From Bacteroidota bacterium (GTDB lineage Bacteria; Bacteroidota; Bacteroidia; NS11-12g; UBA955), in assembly GCA_018969565.1 (NCBI GenBank), contig JAGWYC010000036.1:1-11858 (forward strand): a stretch of DNA of 11,858 nt. Reading direction: 5' to 3'. Positions 1 through 7,444 of this stretch are shown one piece after another. The notes beneath the pieces are model-generated. The model saw only the letters and a list, made by a program, of their open reading frames with translations, was not told the origin of the DNA and did not search any database. Numbering within the stretch: the first letter of the stretch is position 1; each line of letters opens with the position of its first letter. Made by a program: the position numbers and the translations under genes.

Positions 1-497
1 CGGGCTCCGATGGCCTGGGCGGTATCTTCAATCACGTACAGGTTATGGCGCTGTGCAATGTCCAGAATCTCCGCCATGGGTGCGCATTGTCCGTACAGAT
101 GCACAGGTGCAATCACACGGGTAGCGGGCGTAATCAGGGCGCTGATGGTGGCCGGGTCCATGAGGTAGGTCTGTGGATCTACTTCACAATAAACCGGCTT
201 ATGGCCGAGCAGATGAATCATTTCTGCCAGTGCAGCGTAGGAGAACGAAGGGGTGATAATTTCTGAACCCGGAGGCAAATCCAGGGCCATCATGGCTACT
301 TGCAGCGCATCAGTGCCGTTCGCGCAACCGATTACAAAGGGCACATCGAGATAAACGGACAGTTCCTGTTCGAATTTCTTTACCGCCGGACCATTGATAA
401 ACGTGGAGTTGAGGATAACCTCTTTGATTGCTGCATCAACCTCGTCCTGTATCTTGAGATACTGGTTTGTGAGGTCCACCATTTGAATTTTGCGCAT
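1..497 (-). CDS. DegT/DnrJ/EryC1/StrS-family PLP-dependent sugar aminotransferase (N-terminal part)
   Basis: Reading the minus strand from the ATG at 497 gives 165 open codons to the left edge, so this is a partial gene. It begins MRKIQMVDLTNQYLKIQDEV and shows the family's N-terminal signature: an FINGPAVKKFE segment (residues 33-43), the PLP-phosphate-binding CANGTDAL (58-65), the PSFSY segment (83-87), the P(V)HLYGQ segment (131-136) and VIEDTAQAIGA (155-165), whose Asp158 should contact the PLP pyridine nitrogen. The catalytic lysine lies beyond the window. The family transaminates nucleotide-linked keto-sugars, using glutamate, for lipopolysaccharide, capsule or glycan precursors. The start resembles the WbpE/WlbC-like UDP-2-acetamido-2-deoxy-hexuluronate aminotransferases, but the substrate cannot be fixed from this fragment. 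A TAnnTTTG-type promoter lies just upstream, and the rlmB stop is 69 bp away, so it may be transcribed independently. Family assignment is firm; substrate is unknown. Confidence 0.93.
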   Translation of the reverse strand, partial: MRKIQMVDLTNQYLKIQDEVDAAIKEVILNSTFINGPAVKKFEQELSVYLDVPFVIGCANGTDALQVAMMALDLPPGSEIITPSFSYAALAEMIHLLGHKPVYCEVDPQTYLMDPATISALITPATRVIAPVHLYGQCAPMAEILDIAQRHNLYVIEDTAQAIGA

Positions 498-510
498 GAA
501 ATTGATGGGG

Positions 511-518
511 CAAAAATA
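511..518 (-). promoter_or_regulatory. Bacteroidota -7 promoter box for the aminotransferase gene
   Basis: The minus strand reads TATTTTTG, an exact match to the Bacteroidetes -7 consensus TAnnTTTG, with 13 bases between it and the ATG at 497. No clear TTTG -33 element is visible at the usual 17-23 bp spacing (a TTCG-like stretch is the nearest). Transcription would start only a few bases before the ATG, giving a very short leader. The call rests on motif and position only. Confidence 0.55.
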
Positions 519-566
519 GGGTATCCAAGGCAGAACCGAAGCAGTTAAGCCTGCCGCAGTTTATCC

Positions 567-1304
567 CTACAGACTGCGTTGCCGCAGCACTTCAAAGAGC
601 AATACACCGGTAGCTACCGATACATTCAGCGAGTCGAAGCCTCCGGGCATGGGTATGGCGGCACGGATGTCGGAAAGTTGCAACAGCGCCGGTTCTACAC
701 CTTTTTCCTCATTACCCATAATGATGGCCAATGGTCCATTCAGGTTGCTGTTGTAGAGGCTGTCCTTGCCTTTTTCAGTGGCCGCTGCAATACGCAGCCC
801 ATGCTCTTTCAGCGTCTTCACGGTTTGGTGCAGTTGTTCCACCCTGCAAACGGGTATGCGGAATACGGCTCCAGATGAGGTGGTCACCACATCCTGTCCC
901 ACGGCAGCCGAACCTTTGGCAGGAATAATTACTGCATCCGCTCCGGCACAGGCTGCAGTGCGCAGTATAGCACCGAAATTCCGTACATCGGTGATGCCGT
1001 CAAGCACCAGCAGCAAGGGGTCTTTGCCTGCTTCAAAACAGCGCGTTACTATTTCTTCCCATGATTGAAATGCGATGGGTGAAATGGCCGCCACAATACC
1101 CTGATGATTCGGGTTGCTCACCAGATAGGTGAGTTTTTCTGCAGGGGCTTTTACAAAGGGAATGCCCGCTTCTTTAATAGCCGGAATCAGGCTGCTGATT
1201 TTAGGATTGCGCCCTCCGGAGTCTATCCAGACTTTGTCCAGGGTCTGCCCTTTGGCCAGGGCCTCTTCCACCGGATGAATGCCGAAGATGAATTTCTTTT
1301 TCAA
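567..1304 (-). CDS. rlmB: RlmB-type 23S rRNA 2'-O-methyltransferase (TrmH/SpoU family, SPOUT fold)
   Basis: The protein is a SAM-dependent RNA ribose 2'-O-methyltransferase; E. coli RlmB methylates G2251 in the peptidyl-transferase region of 23S rRNA. An N-terminal substrate-binding domain begins KKKFIFGIHPVEEAL (compare the YGIHAV start of E. coli RlmB). The SPOUT catalytic domain follows with all three motifs: NFGAILR (109-115), GNEEKGVEP (197-205) and SLNVSVATG (215-223), numbered from the start chosen here. That start is the TTG at 1304, giving 245 residues, the usual RlmB size. The frame also stays open to an ATG at 1352 (261 residues), which overlaps the upstream stop as TGATG. The extra 16 residues, however, are encoded by the terminator hairpin and its T-run and do not look like an RlmB N-terminus. 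The stop is TAG at 567-569. A TrmH-like tRNA target cannot be excluded; family membership is certain. Confidence 0.88.
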   Translation of the reverse strand: MKKKFIFGIHPVEEALAKGQTLDKVWIDSGGRNPKISSLIPAIKEAGIPFVKAPAEKLTYLVSNPNHQGIVAAISPIAFQSWEEIVTRCFEAGKDPLLLVLDGITDVRNFGAILRTAACAGADAVIIPAKGSAAVGQDVVTTSSGAVFRIPVCRVEQLHQTVKTLKEHGLRIAAATEKGKDSLYNSNLNGPLAIIMGNEEKGVEPALLQLSDIRAAIPMPGGFDSLNVSVATGVLLFEVLRQRSL

Positions 1305-1310
1305 TGAGTT

Positions 1311-1340
1311 AAAAAAAAGAAGGCCGCCTAAGCGGCCTTC
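1311..1340 (-). terminator. Intrinsic (Rho-independent) terminator of the GT117/DUF2723 gene
   Basis: On the minus strand GAAGGCCGC, loop TTAG, GCGGCCTTC forms a perfect 9-bp, GC-rich stem (1319-1340) followed at once by eight T (1311-1318). The T-run exists only in the minus direction, so this terminates leftward transcription. The hairpin begins 11 bases after the TGA of the GT117 gene and ends 6 bases before the proposed TTG start of rlmB. A weaker, imperfect hairpin (1353-1370, GGCC-rich, one bulged base) overlaps the last GT117 codons just upstream. Confidence 0.88.
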
Positions 1341-1351
1341 CCGGTAAAACA

Positions 1352-4300
1352 TCAGGGCCTGGAGGCCTGGGTAATTATTTTCTGGTATTTGTCGGCCAAG
1401 GCTGTCTTGCCACGATCCTTAGCCAGCTTCTGCACACTTTGCATAATGCCCATCGCGGTCTGATACTGTTCTGCCGCCGTAGAATTGCTGCGCTGATTAA
1501 ACTGCTTGAAATAGCGCGCATACTGGTTGGCCGTGTTCATGCACTTGTCCATCCAAAGCTCACCCTTCTTGTCCTCACCAAATTCCATATACAACATGGC
1601 CAGGTAGTAGCGAATTTCATTGCGGTAGGTGAGCACGTTTTCAGGAACCTCTTTGGTAATCAGATCCAGGAGGGCTACTCCTTTCTTGCGGTATTCATCT
1701 ATCGTCTTGTCAAGATTTGCTTTGTAAGAAACCAGATCCGTTCCCGGAGGTATTTCCTTTTGTCTGCCTGAATCAATAGACATCTTCACGCTGAGCATAC
1801 GATTGATTTCGTTGCTGTACATGTCGCCCATGTTGATGACCAGTTGCTGCAAGGCCTGAGGCACCAGCATGGCTTTGTCATCCAGGTAGAAGTTCTTTTT
1901 CTCCTTCATGCCGCCCCAGCGGAACTTCATCAGGTTATCATAGGTGCGTTGTTCGGCGATATTGGCAGGGCGACCGCGGTCTTCAGAGATAGTTCCTCCG
2001 TTGATGGGCACCAGGCGGAAGGCCAGACCTTCACACTGTAGCCAGCTATTCAGGCCCATGAAGTCGTAGCCGCTGGTGGTAGTGAAGCAGATGGGGCGCT
2101 TCCAGCCGCGCTCAGCATTGGTTACCACCAGATCCAGCATAAGCAGGTCGCCTTTGCTGAAGAATTCTCCCGGCATACGGAACTCGATGAAGGGCGCGAT
2201 GCTCGCGGTATCTTTGGGTTCTACCAGTCCGTTTTCCAGCACCGCCTGACGATTTACAGGGATGCGAATCTTGCGGGTAGGCATCACTTCATCCTTGCTG
2301 ATATTGGCGGGGTCCTTACCCAATATGAAGTTAACAACCTTCCTGCCATCAGTGAAGCCCGCAGCTTCATCAAATCCGTCAATGCTCAGGTTTTGATAGC
2401 GGAAGCCGTATTCAAAGCGACCGGCGCGCAAATCGTCTTTGGTAAGCGTCAGCGGCAGCGGGTCTGAGTTATACACCTTGTCGAGCAGCACACTGCTGTA
2501 CCATTCCGTTGGCAGCAGGCTCTGGTTGATGATGCGCACATCGGTACGGATGCCTTCCACGTTCTGGGCATACCAAAGTGGGTAGGTGTCGTTATCGCCG
2601 TTGGTGAACAGGATAGCATTCGGGGGACAACTTTGCAGGTAGTTTTTTGCGTAGTCTATACCAAGATAACGGGCAGAGCGGTCATGGTCATCCCAGTTCT
2701 GAGAAGCCATAAGCACCGGCGCTGCAATCAGACACGCCGCACTTGCCGTAAGGGCCGCGGTGCGGGCATTTTTCAGGTATTTGCGTATCCATTCGGCAAT
2801 ACCCAGCACACCCAGACCAACCCAGATACAGAAGGTCTGGAATGAACCTACTACGGAGTAGTCGCGTTCGCGCGGCTCAAACGGAGGCTGGTTCATATAA
2901 ATGTTGATGAGAATACCTGTGAACAGGAATAGAATCATCACCACCCAGGCGTCTTTATTGCTGCGCTTGAACTGGAGCGACATACCAATAATTCCGATGA
3001 TCAGCGGGAGGAAGAAATAGGTATTACGCGCCTTGTTGTTCTTCAAATCGTCCGGAAGATTACTTTGTTTTCCGGTATTGAGGTAATCAATCGGGGCAAT
3101 GCCGCTGAGCCAGTTACCGTCGAACTGAGTATTGCCCAGCATGGCCTGTTGGTCGTTCTGCCTACCCACGAAGTTCCACATGAAGTAGCGCATGTACATG
3201 TAGTACAACTGGTAGCTGAGGAAATAGCGAAGGTTATTCGCGAAGGTGGGTTTCTGGGCGCGCAGGGCTTTCAGTTGTTCCTGTTCGTCTTCAGAAAGTC
3301 CGCCCTGGGCCGCTTTGTTTTGAAGCGCGTTAATCATACCCTGGGTTTTTTCCATACCACCCCAGTAGCGATAACCGATATCGTCATTCTCTTTTGCCTT
3401 GCCCATGCGGGGGAACAAGGTCGTGTAGCGCTCGTCAAACTTGTAGTCGTACTTGGCACCGGCCAGTTTGTATTCAGATGAATCGGCATACCACTTCTCT
3501 CCCACTTCTTCTGTTTCCACCGGAGGCGCGTTGAAGTAAGGACCATAAACCAAAGGACGGTCGCCGTATTGTTCACGGTTGATATAGCTCAGCAGGTTGA
3601 ACATATCTTCCGGGTTGTTCATGTCAATGGCAGGATTGGCCATAGAGCGCAGCACCACCATGGTATATGTGGAATAACCCAGCAGGATGAAGCTCACGGA
3701 CAATACCGCCAGATTCAGCAGATATTTTCCGCTGCGTATGCTGTAGCGGATTCCGTAAACCAGCAGCGCGATGAGCAGGGCAATACCGAATAATACCCCG
3801 CTGTAGAAAGGCATTCCAAGGCTGTTCACAAACAGCTTGTCCATATTGGCCAGATACCAAACGGTACCGGGGATAATTCCTTTCATGATGAAGCCCAGTA
3901 CACCAAGCGACACCACGAAGGCAATCAGCAGACCCTTGCGGGTTACGGAATAACGGCGGAAATAATAAACGAAGGAAACTGCGGGGATGACCAGCAAGTT
4001 CAGCAAGTGTGTGCCAATGGCCAGACCTGTGAAGTAAGCGATGAGCACCAGCCAGCGGTCTCCTCCCGGTTTATCGGCATCCTGTTCCCAACGCAACACC
4101 GCCCAGAAGGTCAATGCGGTGAAGAAGGAACTGAGTGCATAAACTTCAGCTTCCACCGCGCTGAACCAGAAGGTATCGAGGAACGTATTGGTGAACGCCG
4201 CAGTAAGGCCCGCGCCGAAAATCAGGATATTACGACCTGCGCCGTTTTCACCTTCAGTAGAGGTTCCGAGCATTTTCTGGGCCAGGTAGGTGGTAATCCA

Positions 4301-4582
4301 GAACGTGAACATCACGCAGCCTGCACTGGCAGCAGCCGACATAGCGTTGATGCAAATGGCTGCCAGAGCTGGACTCGGGGCAAAGAGTGAGAATATCCGA
4401 CCGAGCAGCAGGAAGAACGGCGCTCCGGGTGGGTGAACTACCTGTAATTTGTAGGCTGCAGACAGAAATTCACCGCAGTCCCATAAACTTACCGAGGGCT
4501 CCAGGGTGAGCATGTACACCAGGAAGGAAACGGCAAAGGTTCCCCATCCCAGTAAGGTATTTATACGCTTGAAAGACATCAT
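1352..4582 (-). CDS. GT117 / DUF2723 (TMEM260-like) integral membrane glycosyltransferase-like protein
   Basis: This is a 1,076-residue inner-membrane protein of the DUF2723 family, CAZy GT117. The human relative TMEM260 is a protein O-mannosyltransferase acting on Ig-like IPT domains; the bacterial substrate is not established. The N-terminal half carries about nine hydrophobic segments. The family signature WDCGEF (34-39) and HPPGAP (50-55) follow the first membrane span and include the likely catalytic acidic residues. A hydrophilic region (about 320-515) is followed by about four more spans (about 517-625). The conserved soluble C-terminal region starts near SQNWDDHDRS (about 627) and includes FTNGDNDTYPLWYAQ (about 660), ending in a helical, TPR-like tail. 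The length is typical for full-size Bacteroidota members. The start is the first of two adjacent ATGs. The gene lies 48 bp after gltX and ends at a strong terminator. A role in glycosylating exported proteins is inferred. Confidence 0.9.
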   Translation of the reverse strand: MMSFKRINTLLGWGTFAVSFLVYMLTLEPSVSLWDCGEFLSAAYKLQVVHPPGAPFFLLLGRIFSLFAPSPALAAICINAMSAAASAGCVMFTFWITTYLAQKMLGTSTEGENGAGRNILIFGAGLTAAFTNTFLDTFWFSAVEAEVYALSSFFTALTFWAVLRWEQDADKPGGDRWLVLIAYFTGLAIGTHLLNLLVIPAVSFVYYFRRYSVTRKGLLIAFVVSLGVLGFIMKGIIPGTVWYLANMDKLFVNSLGMPFYSGVLFGIALLIALLVYGIRYSIRSGKYLLNLAVLSVSFILLGYSTYTMVVLRSMANPAIDMNNPEDMFNLLSYINREQYGDRPLVYGPYFNAPPVETEEVGEKWYADSSEYKLAGAKYDYKFDERYTTLFPRMGKAKENDDIGYRYWGGMEKTQGMINALQNKAAQGGLSEDEQEQLKALRAQKPTFANNLRYFLSYQLYYMYMRYFMWNFVGRQNDQQAMLGNTQFDGNWLSGIAPIDYLNTGKQSNLPDDLKNNKARNTYFFLPLIIGIIGMSLQFKRSNKDAWVVMILFLFTGILINIYMNQPPFEPRERDYSVVGSFQTFCIWVGLGVLGIAEWIRKYLKNARTAALTASAACLIAAPVLMASQNWDDHDRSARYLGIDYAKNYLQSCPPNAILFTNGDNDTYPLWYAQNVEGIRTDVRIINQSLLPTEWYSSVLLDKVYNSDPLPLTLTKDDLRAGRFEYGFRYQNLSIDGFDEAAGFTDGRKVVNFILGKDPANISKDEVMPTRKIRIPVNRQAVLENGLVEPKDTASIAPFIEFRMPGEFFSKGDLLMLDLVVTNAERGWKRPICFTTTSGYDFMGLNSWLQCEGLAFRLVPINGGTISEDRGRPANIAEQRTYDNLMKFRWGGMKEKKNFYLDDKAMLVPQALQQLVINMGDMYSNEINRMLSVKMSIDSGRQKEIPPGTDLVSYKANLDKTIDEYRKKGVALLDLITKEVPENVLTYRNEIRYYLAMLYMEFGEDKKGELWMDKCMNTANQYARYFKQFNQRSNSTAAEQYQTAMGIMQSVQKLAKDRGKTALADKYQKIITQASRP

Positions 4583-4600
4583 AGTCGGTATTAATCCGGG

Positions 4601-4608
4601 CGAAAATA
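4601..4608 (-). promoter_or_regulatory. Possible -7 box for the GT117/DUF2723 gene
   Basis: The minus strand reads TATTTTCG, one mismatch from TAnnTTTG, 18 bases before the ATG at 4582 and inside the 48-bp gap after gltX. No matching -33 element is seen. If real, the gene has its own promoter; otherwise it is read from gltX, since no T-tailed terminator separates the two on this strand. Confidence 0.35.
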
Positions 4609-4630
4609 AGGATTCAACCTCATTGAACCC

Positions 4631-6157
4631 TCAGGGTTTCATTTTTTCAGCCGCAACACGCAATCGCTGCACTGACTTTTCCTGGCCCAGAAGCGCTATC
4701 ATTTCATATACAGGCGGACCCGCTGCCGCACCGCTCACGGCGAGACGCAATAACTGCATCCACTGTCCTGCACTTTGTCCCGCTGCTTCGCATTGCTCTT
4801 TAAACATGGTTTCTGCATTTGCCGGCGTTAATTCATCAGCTTGTGCATACGTATCGGCAAGTTTCCGCATAAACTCCGGAGTTTCGGGTTTCCATTTTTT
4901 AGCCAGCGCACCTTGATCATACACTTCCGGGTCGCGGAAGAAATAGCTGCCGTCCCGGATAATTTCTTTCGGGAAATTCACCTTTTCACGCATCAGACTC
5001 ACCACAGCGCTGAGGTATGTCAAGTCCGGGTCAAATCCAGCCGATTGCGCAATGGGTAAAAGTTCTTCGGCAATGGCTACCGGATCTCGTTCCATCAGGT
5101 AGTGGTGGTTGAACCACAGCGCTTTATCCAGGTCGAACTTGGCACCGCTCTTACTCACTTTTTCCAGGCTGAAGGCTTCAATCAATTCTTCCATGGTAAA
5201 CAACTCCCTGTTAAAGCTGGGATGCCAACCTAACAGGGCCAACATGTTCACTACTGCTTCAGGGGAATACCCTGTTTCGCGGTAACCCGATGAAACTTCA
5301 GCGCTGGCCGGATCCTTCCATTCCAGAGGAAATACCGGGAAACCCAGCCTGTCGCCATCGCGCTTGCTCAGCTTACCATTGCCTTCCGGCTTAAGCAGCA
5401 GGGGCAGATGGGCAAAAACAGGCATCACGTCTTCCCAGCCGAAATAACGGTACAGCATCACATGAAGCGGTGCACTGGGCAGCCATTCCTCACCCCTGAT
5501 CACATGACTGATCTGCATGAGGTAATCATCAACCACATTGGCCAGATGATAGGTTGGCATGCCATCGCTCTTGAACAATACCTTGTCGTCCATCTGGCTG
5601 GTATTCACCACCACCCAACCGCGAATAGCATCGTGGAAACGCACTTCTTCCTTGCGGGGAAGTTTGATGCGCACCACGTAGGGGTCTCCGTTCTCCAGCC
5701 TGCGTTGCACTTCATCGGCAGGGAGGGTGAGCGAATTATTCATGCTCATACGGCTCACGGCATCATATTGTGCGGGCATGCTGCCTGCTTTCAGACGCTC
5801 GCGCATAGCTTCCAGTTCTTCAGGGGTGTCAAAAGCGTAATAGGCATGACCGGAAGCCAGCAATTGCTCAGCATATTCGCGGTACATCGGCTTGCGTTCG
5901 CTCTGGCGATAAGGCGCATGAGGGCCACCCACATGAGGACCTTCATCGAAACGAATGCCTACCCAACTCAGCGATTCCAGGATATAATCTTCTGCACCCG
6001 GAACAAAGCGGTTCTGGTCGGTATCTTCGATACGCAACAGACAATCGCCGCCGTGCTTCTTTGCAAACAAATAATTATACAGGGCGGTGCGCACCCCACC
6101 GATATGCAGCGGGCCGGTGGGACTGGGTGCAAAACGCACACGTACACGTCTTTCCAT
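4631..6157 (-). CDS. gltX: Glutamyl-tRNA synthetase (class I aminoacyl-tRNA synthetase)
   Basis: The enzyme charges tRNA-Glu with glutamate using ATP in the cytoplasm. At 508 residues it has normal length. The N-terminus VRVRFAPSPTGPLHIGGVRT holds the class I HIGH-type motif as HIGG (18-21), followed by the GluRS-typical LRIEDTD (41-47). The second ATP-binding signature appears as KLSKR (262-266) in GNGKLSKRDGD. The C-terminal helical anticodon-binding region follows (about 320-508) with NFPKEI and the family's small terminal helices. The region where some GluRS carry a Cys-rich zinc site has no cysteine cluster here. The start MERRVRVRFAPS is the only sensible one, as the motif begins a few residues in. 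The gene diverges from mnmA and lies 48 bp upstream of the GT117 gene. Its 3' end forms a small palindrome around the TGA without a T-run on this strand. Confidence 0.97.
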   Translation of the reverse strand: MERRVRVRFAPSPTGPLHIGGVRTALYNYLFAKKHGGDCLLRIEDTDQNRFVPGAEDYILESLSWVGIRFDEGPHVGGPHAPYRQSERKPMYREYAEQLLASGHAYYAFDTPEELEAMRERLKAGSMPAQYDAVSRMSMNNSLTLPADEVQRRLENGDPYVVRIKLPRKEEVRFHDAIRGWVVVNTSQMDDKVLFKSDGMPTYHLANVVDDYLMQISHVIRGEEWLPSAPLHVMLYRYFGWEDVMPVFAHLPLLLKPEGNGKLSKRDGDRLGFPVFPLEWKDPASAEVSSGYRETGYSPEAVVNMLALLGWHPSFNRELFTMEELIEAFSLEKVSKSGAKFDLDKALWFNHHYLMERDPVAIAEELLPIAQSAGFDPDLTYLSAVVSLMREKVNFPKEIIRDGSYFFRDPEVYDQGALAKKWKPETPEFMRKLADTYAQADELTPANAETMFKEQCEAAGQSAGQWMQLLRLAVSGAAAGPPVYEMIALLGQEKSVQRLRVAAEKMKP

Positions 6158-6164
6158 AAGGCCG

Positions 6165-6172
6165 CGAAATTA
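6165..6172 (-). promoter_or_regulatory. Probable -7 box for gltX
   Basis: The minus strand reads TAATTTCG, one base off TAnnTTTG, with only 7 bases to the gltX ATG at 6157. With start sites usually a few bases after the box, the transcript would be leaderless or nearly so. No clear -33 TTTG is present at normal spacing. The short 93-bp divergent gap, in which both strands need a promoter, supports the call. Confidence 0.45.
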
Positions 6173-6238
6173 GTGCTTTTTCGACGGGCTACCGGCAGCG
6201 CGGGCCTGTGCGCACACGAATTTCCGAAGCATGGGCGG

Positions 6239-6246
6239 TATCTTTG
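6239..6246 (+). promoter_or_regulatory. Bacteroidota -7 promoter box for mnmA
   Basis: TATCTTTG is an exact match to TAnnTTTG and ends only four bases before the mnmA ATG at 6251. The expected transcription start coincides with the ATG, which suggests a leaderless mRNA. The -33 element is weak: no TTTG occurs at 17-23 bp upstream. Confidence 0.65.
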
Positions 6247-6250
6247 CACT

Positions 6251-7417
6251 ATGGCCCGGGTGGTTGTCGGACTCAGCGGAGGTGTAGATTCCTCTGTAGC
6301 TGCTCTTTTGCTGCAGCAAGCAGGGCATGAGGTCATTGGCATGTATATGCGCAACTGGCACAATGCCGACGTAACCATCAACAACGAATGTCCCTGGATT
6401 GACGACAGCAACGATGCCATGCTCGTGGCTGAAAAACTCGGAATCCCTTTTCAGGTAATTGACCTCAGTGAGGCCTACCACAAACGCATTGTGGAATACA
6501 TGTTTTCCGAATATGCCGCGGGGCGCACGCCCAACCCGGACGTGTTGTGCAACCGGGAAATAAAGTTCGATGTGTTCATGCAGGCCGCCCTCAAGCTGGG
6601 CGCTGATTTTGTGGCTACCGGTCATTATTGCCGCAAAGAAGAAACCATCATCAACGGACAGAAGATTTATCAGTTGATGAGCGGCAGGGATTCCAACAAG
6701 GACCAAAGCTATTTTTTATGTCAGGTGAAGCAGGAACAATTAGCCAAAGCCCTGTTTCCCATTGGGAATCTTCAAAAATCTGAAGTGCGCAGACTGGCCT
6801 TGGAGGCGGGATTACATACTGCAGAAAAGAAGGATTCTCAGGGCTTGTGTTTTGTAGGGAAGGTGAAACTTCCGGTATTCCTTCAACAGCAACTCGAACC
6901 CAAACCAGGATTAGCAATAGAAATACCGGCAAATCATCCTAAAATACAGCGAAGCGCGTCCGGTACCTCAATACCCAAACCGGTGCATTGGCAGGAGGCT
7001 GACGGCTTAGCCATCGGGGAACATCCGGGAGCGCACTTCTACACCGTAGGCCAACGCAAAGGCCTGCACATTGGAGGCAAGCCGGAGCCATTATTCGTGA
7101 TACAAACCGACACTCGGCACAACCTGGTATTCCTTGGGCAGGGCGCCGAACATCCTGCACTTTATGCACCGGGACTATTCATAAAATCGGAAGATGTTCA
7201 TTGGATCAGGGAAGATTTAGCGCTGAAGCCCGGCATGAACATGGATGTACACTTGCGCATCAGATACAGGCAGGAACCTTTCGAAGCCCGGCTCGATTGC
7301 ACAGAAGAAGGAATGTACGTTCACTTTGCCAATCCACAGAAAAGCGTAACCCCCGGGCAATTTGCGGCCTGGTATGTTGGGGATGAATTGCTGGGAAGCG
7401 GTGCCATTTTTTTCTGA
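6251..7417 (+). CDS. mnmA: tRNA-specific 2-thiouridylase MnmA
   Basis: MnmA adenylates and then thiolates U34 at C2 in the wobble position of Lys, Glu and Gln tRNAs, using sulfur passed from a cysteine desulfurase relay. The 388-residue protein begins MARVVVGLSGGVDSS, with the PP-loop ATP-binding motif SGGVDSS at 9-15. The two catalytic cysteines are Cys100 in PNPDVLCNREIKF and Cys190 in KDSQGLCFVGK. Later landmarks are YTVGQRKGLHIGG (264-276) and the C-terminal beta-barrel ending GSGAIFF. Between Cys190 and GQRKG there are about 25 more residues than I recall in the E. coli enzyme (roughly 210-245), a longer linker that also occurs in Bacteroidota homologues. The frame stays open far upstream, antisense to gltX, but the family N-terminus and a promoter box 4 bp before the ATG fix the start at 6251. 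Pairing with gltX is apt, because tRNA-Glu is a substrate of both enzymes. Confidence 0.97.
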   Translation: MARVVVGLSGGVDSSVAALLLQQAGHEVIGMYMRNWHNADVTINNECPWIDDSNDAMLVAEKLGIPFQVIDLSEAYHKRIVEYMFSEYAAGRTPNPDVLCNREIKFDVFMQAALKLGADFVATGHYCRKEETIINGQKIYQLMSGRDSNKDQSYFLCQVKQEQLAKALFPIGNLQKSEVRRLALEAGLHTAEKKDSQGLCFVGKVKLPVFLQQQLEPKPGLAIEIPANHPKIQRSASGTSIPKPVHWQEADGLAIGEHPGAHFYTVGQRKGLHIGGKPEPLFVIQTDTRHNLVFLGQGAEHPALYAPGLFIKSEDVHWIREDLALKPGMNMDVHLRIRYRQEPFEARLDCTEEGMYVHFANPQKSVTPGQFAAWYVGDELLGSGAIFF

Positions 7418-7444
7418 GGCGCAAACCCTTGCCCTCATTGGCGT

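Noticed and set aside
3065..3481. 138-codon plus-strand open frame opposite the GT117 gene
   Set aside because: Antisense shadow of a long conserved membrane protein; no signal, motif or start context.
4625..4640. Small palindrome around the gltX stop codon, followed on the plus strand by ATTTTTT
   Set aside because: It looks like a terminator only in the plus direction, where no gene is transcribed towards it; on the gltX strand it lacks a T-run and has a 5-bp stem with a three-base loop that is the TGA itself. Probably chance, or at most a weak 3'-end hairpin.
5408..6250. Long plus-strand open frame upstream of and continuous with mnmA
   Set aside because: It is antisense to gltX across the whole catalytic region, has no family resemblance, and is explained as an in-frame open extension; MnmA's own N-terminus and a promoter box fix the start at 6251.
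7418..7444. Possible terminator after mnmA
   Set aside because: I looked for a stem-loop with a T-run between the TGA and the 11-bp repeats; only poor, mismatched pairings (GGCGCAA with TTGGCG) were found, so readthrough into the next gene cannot be excluded.
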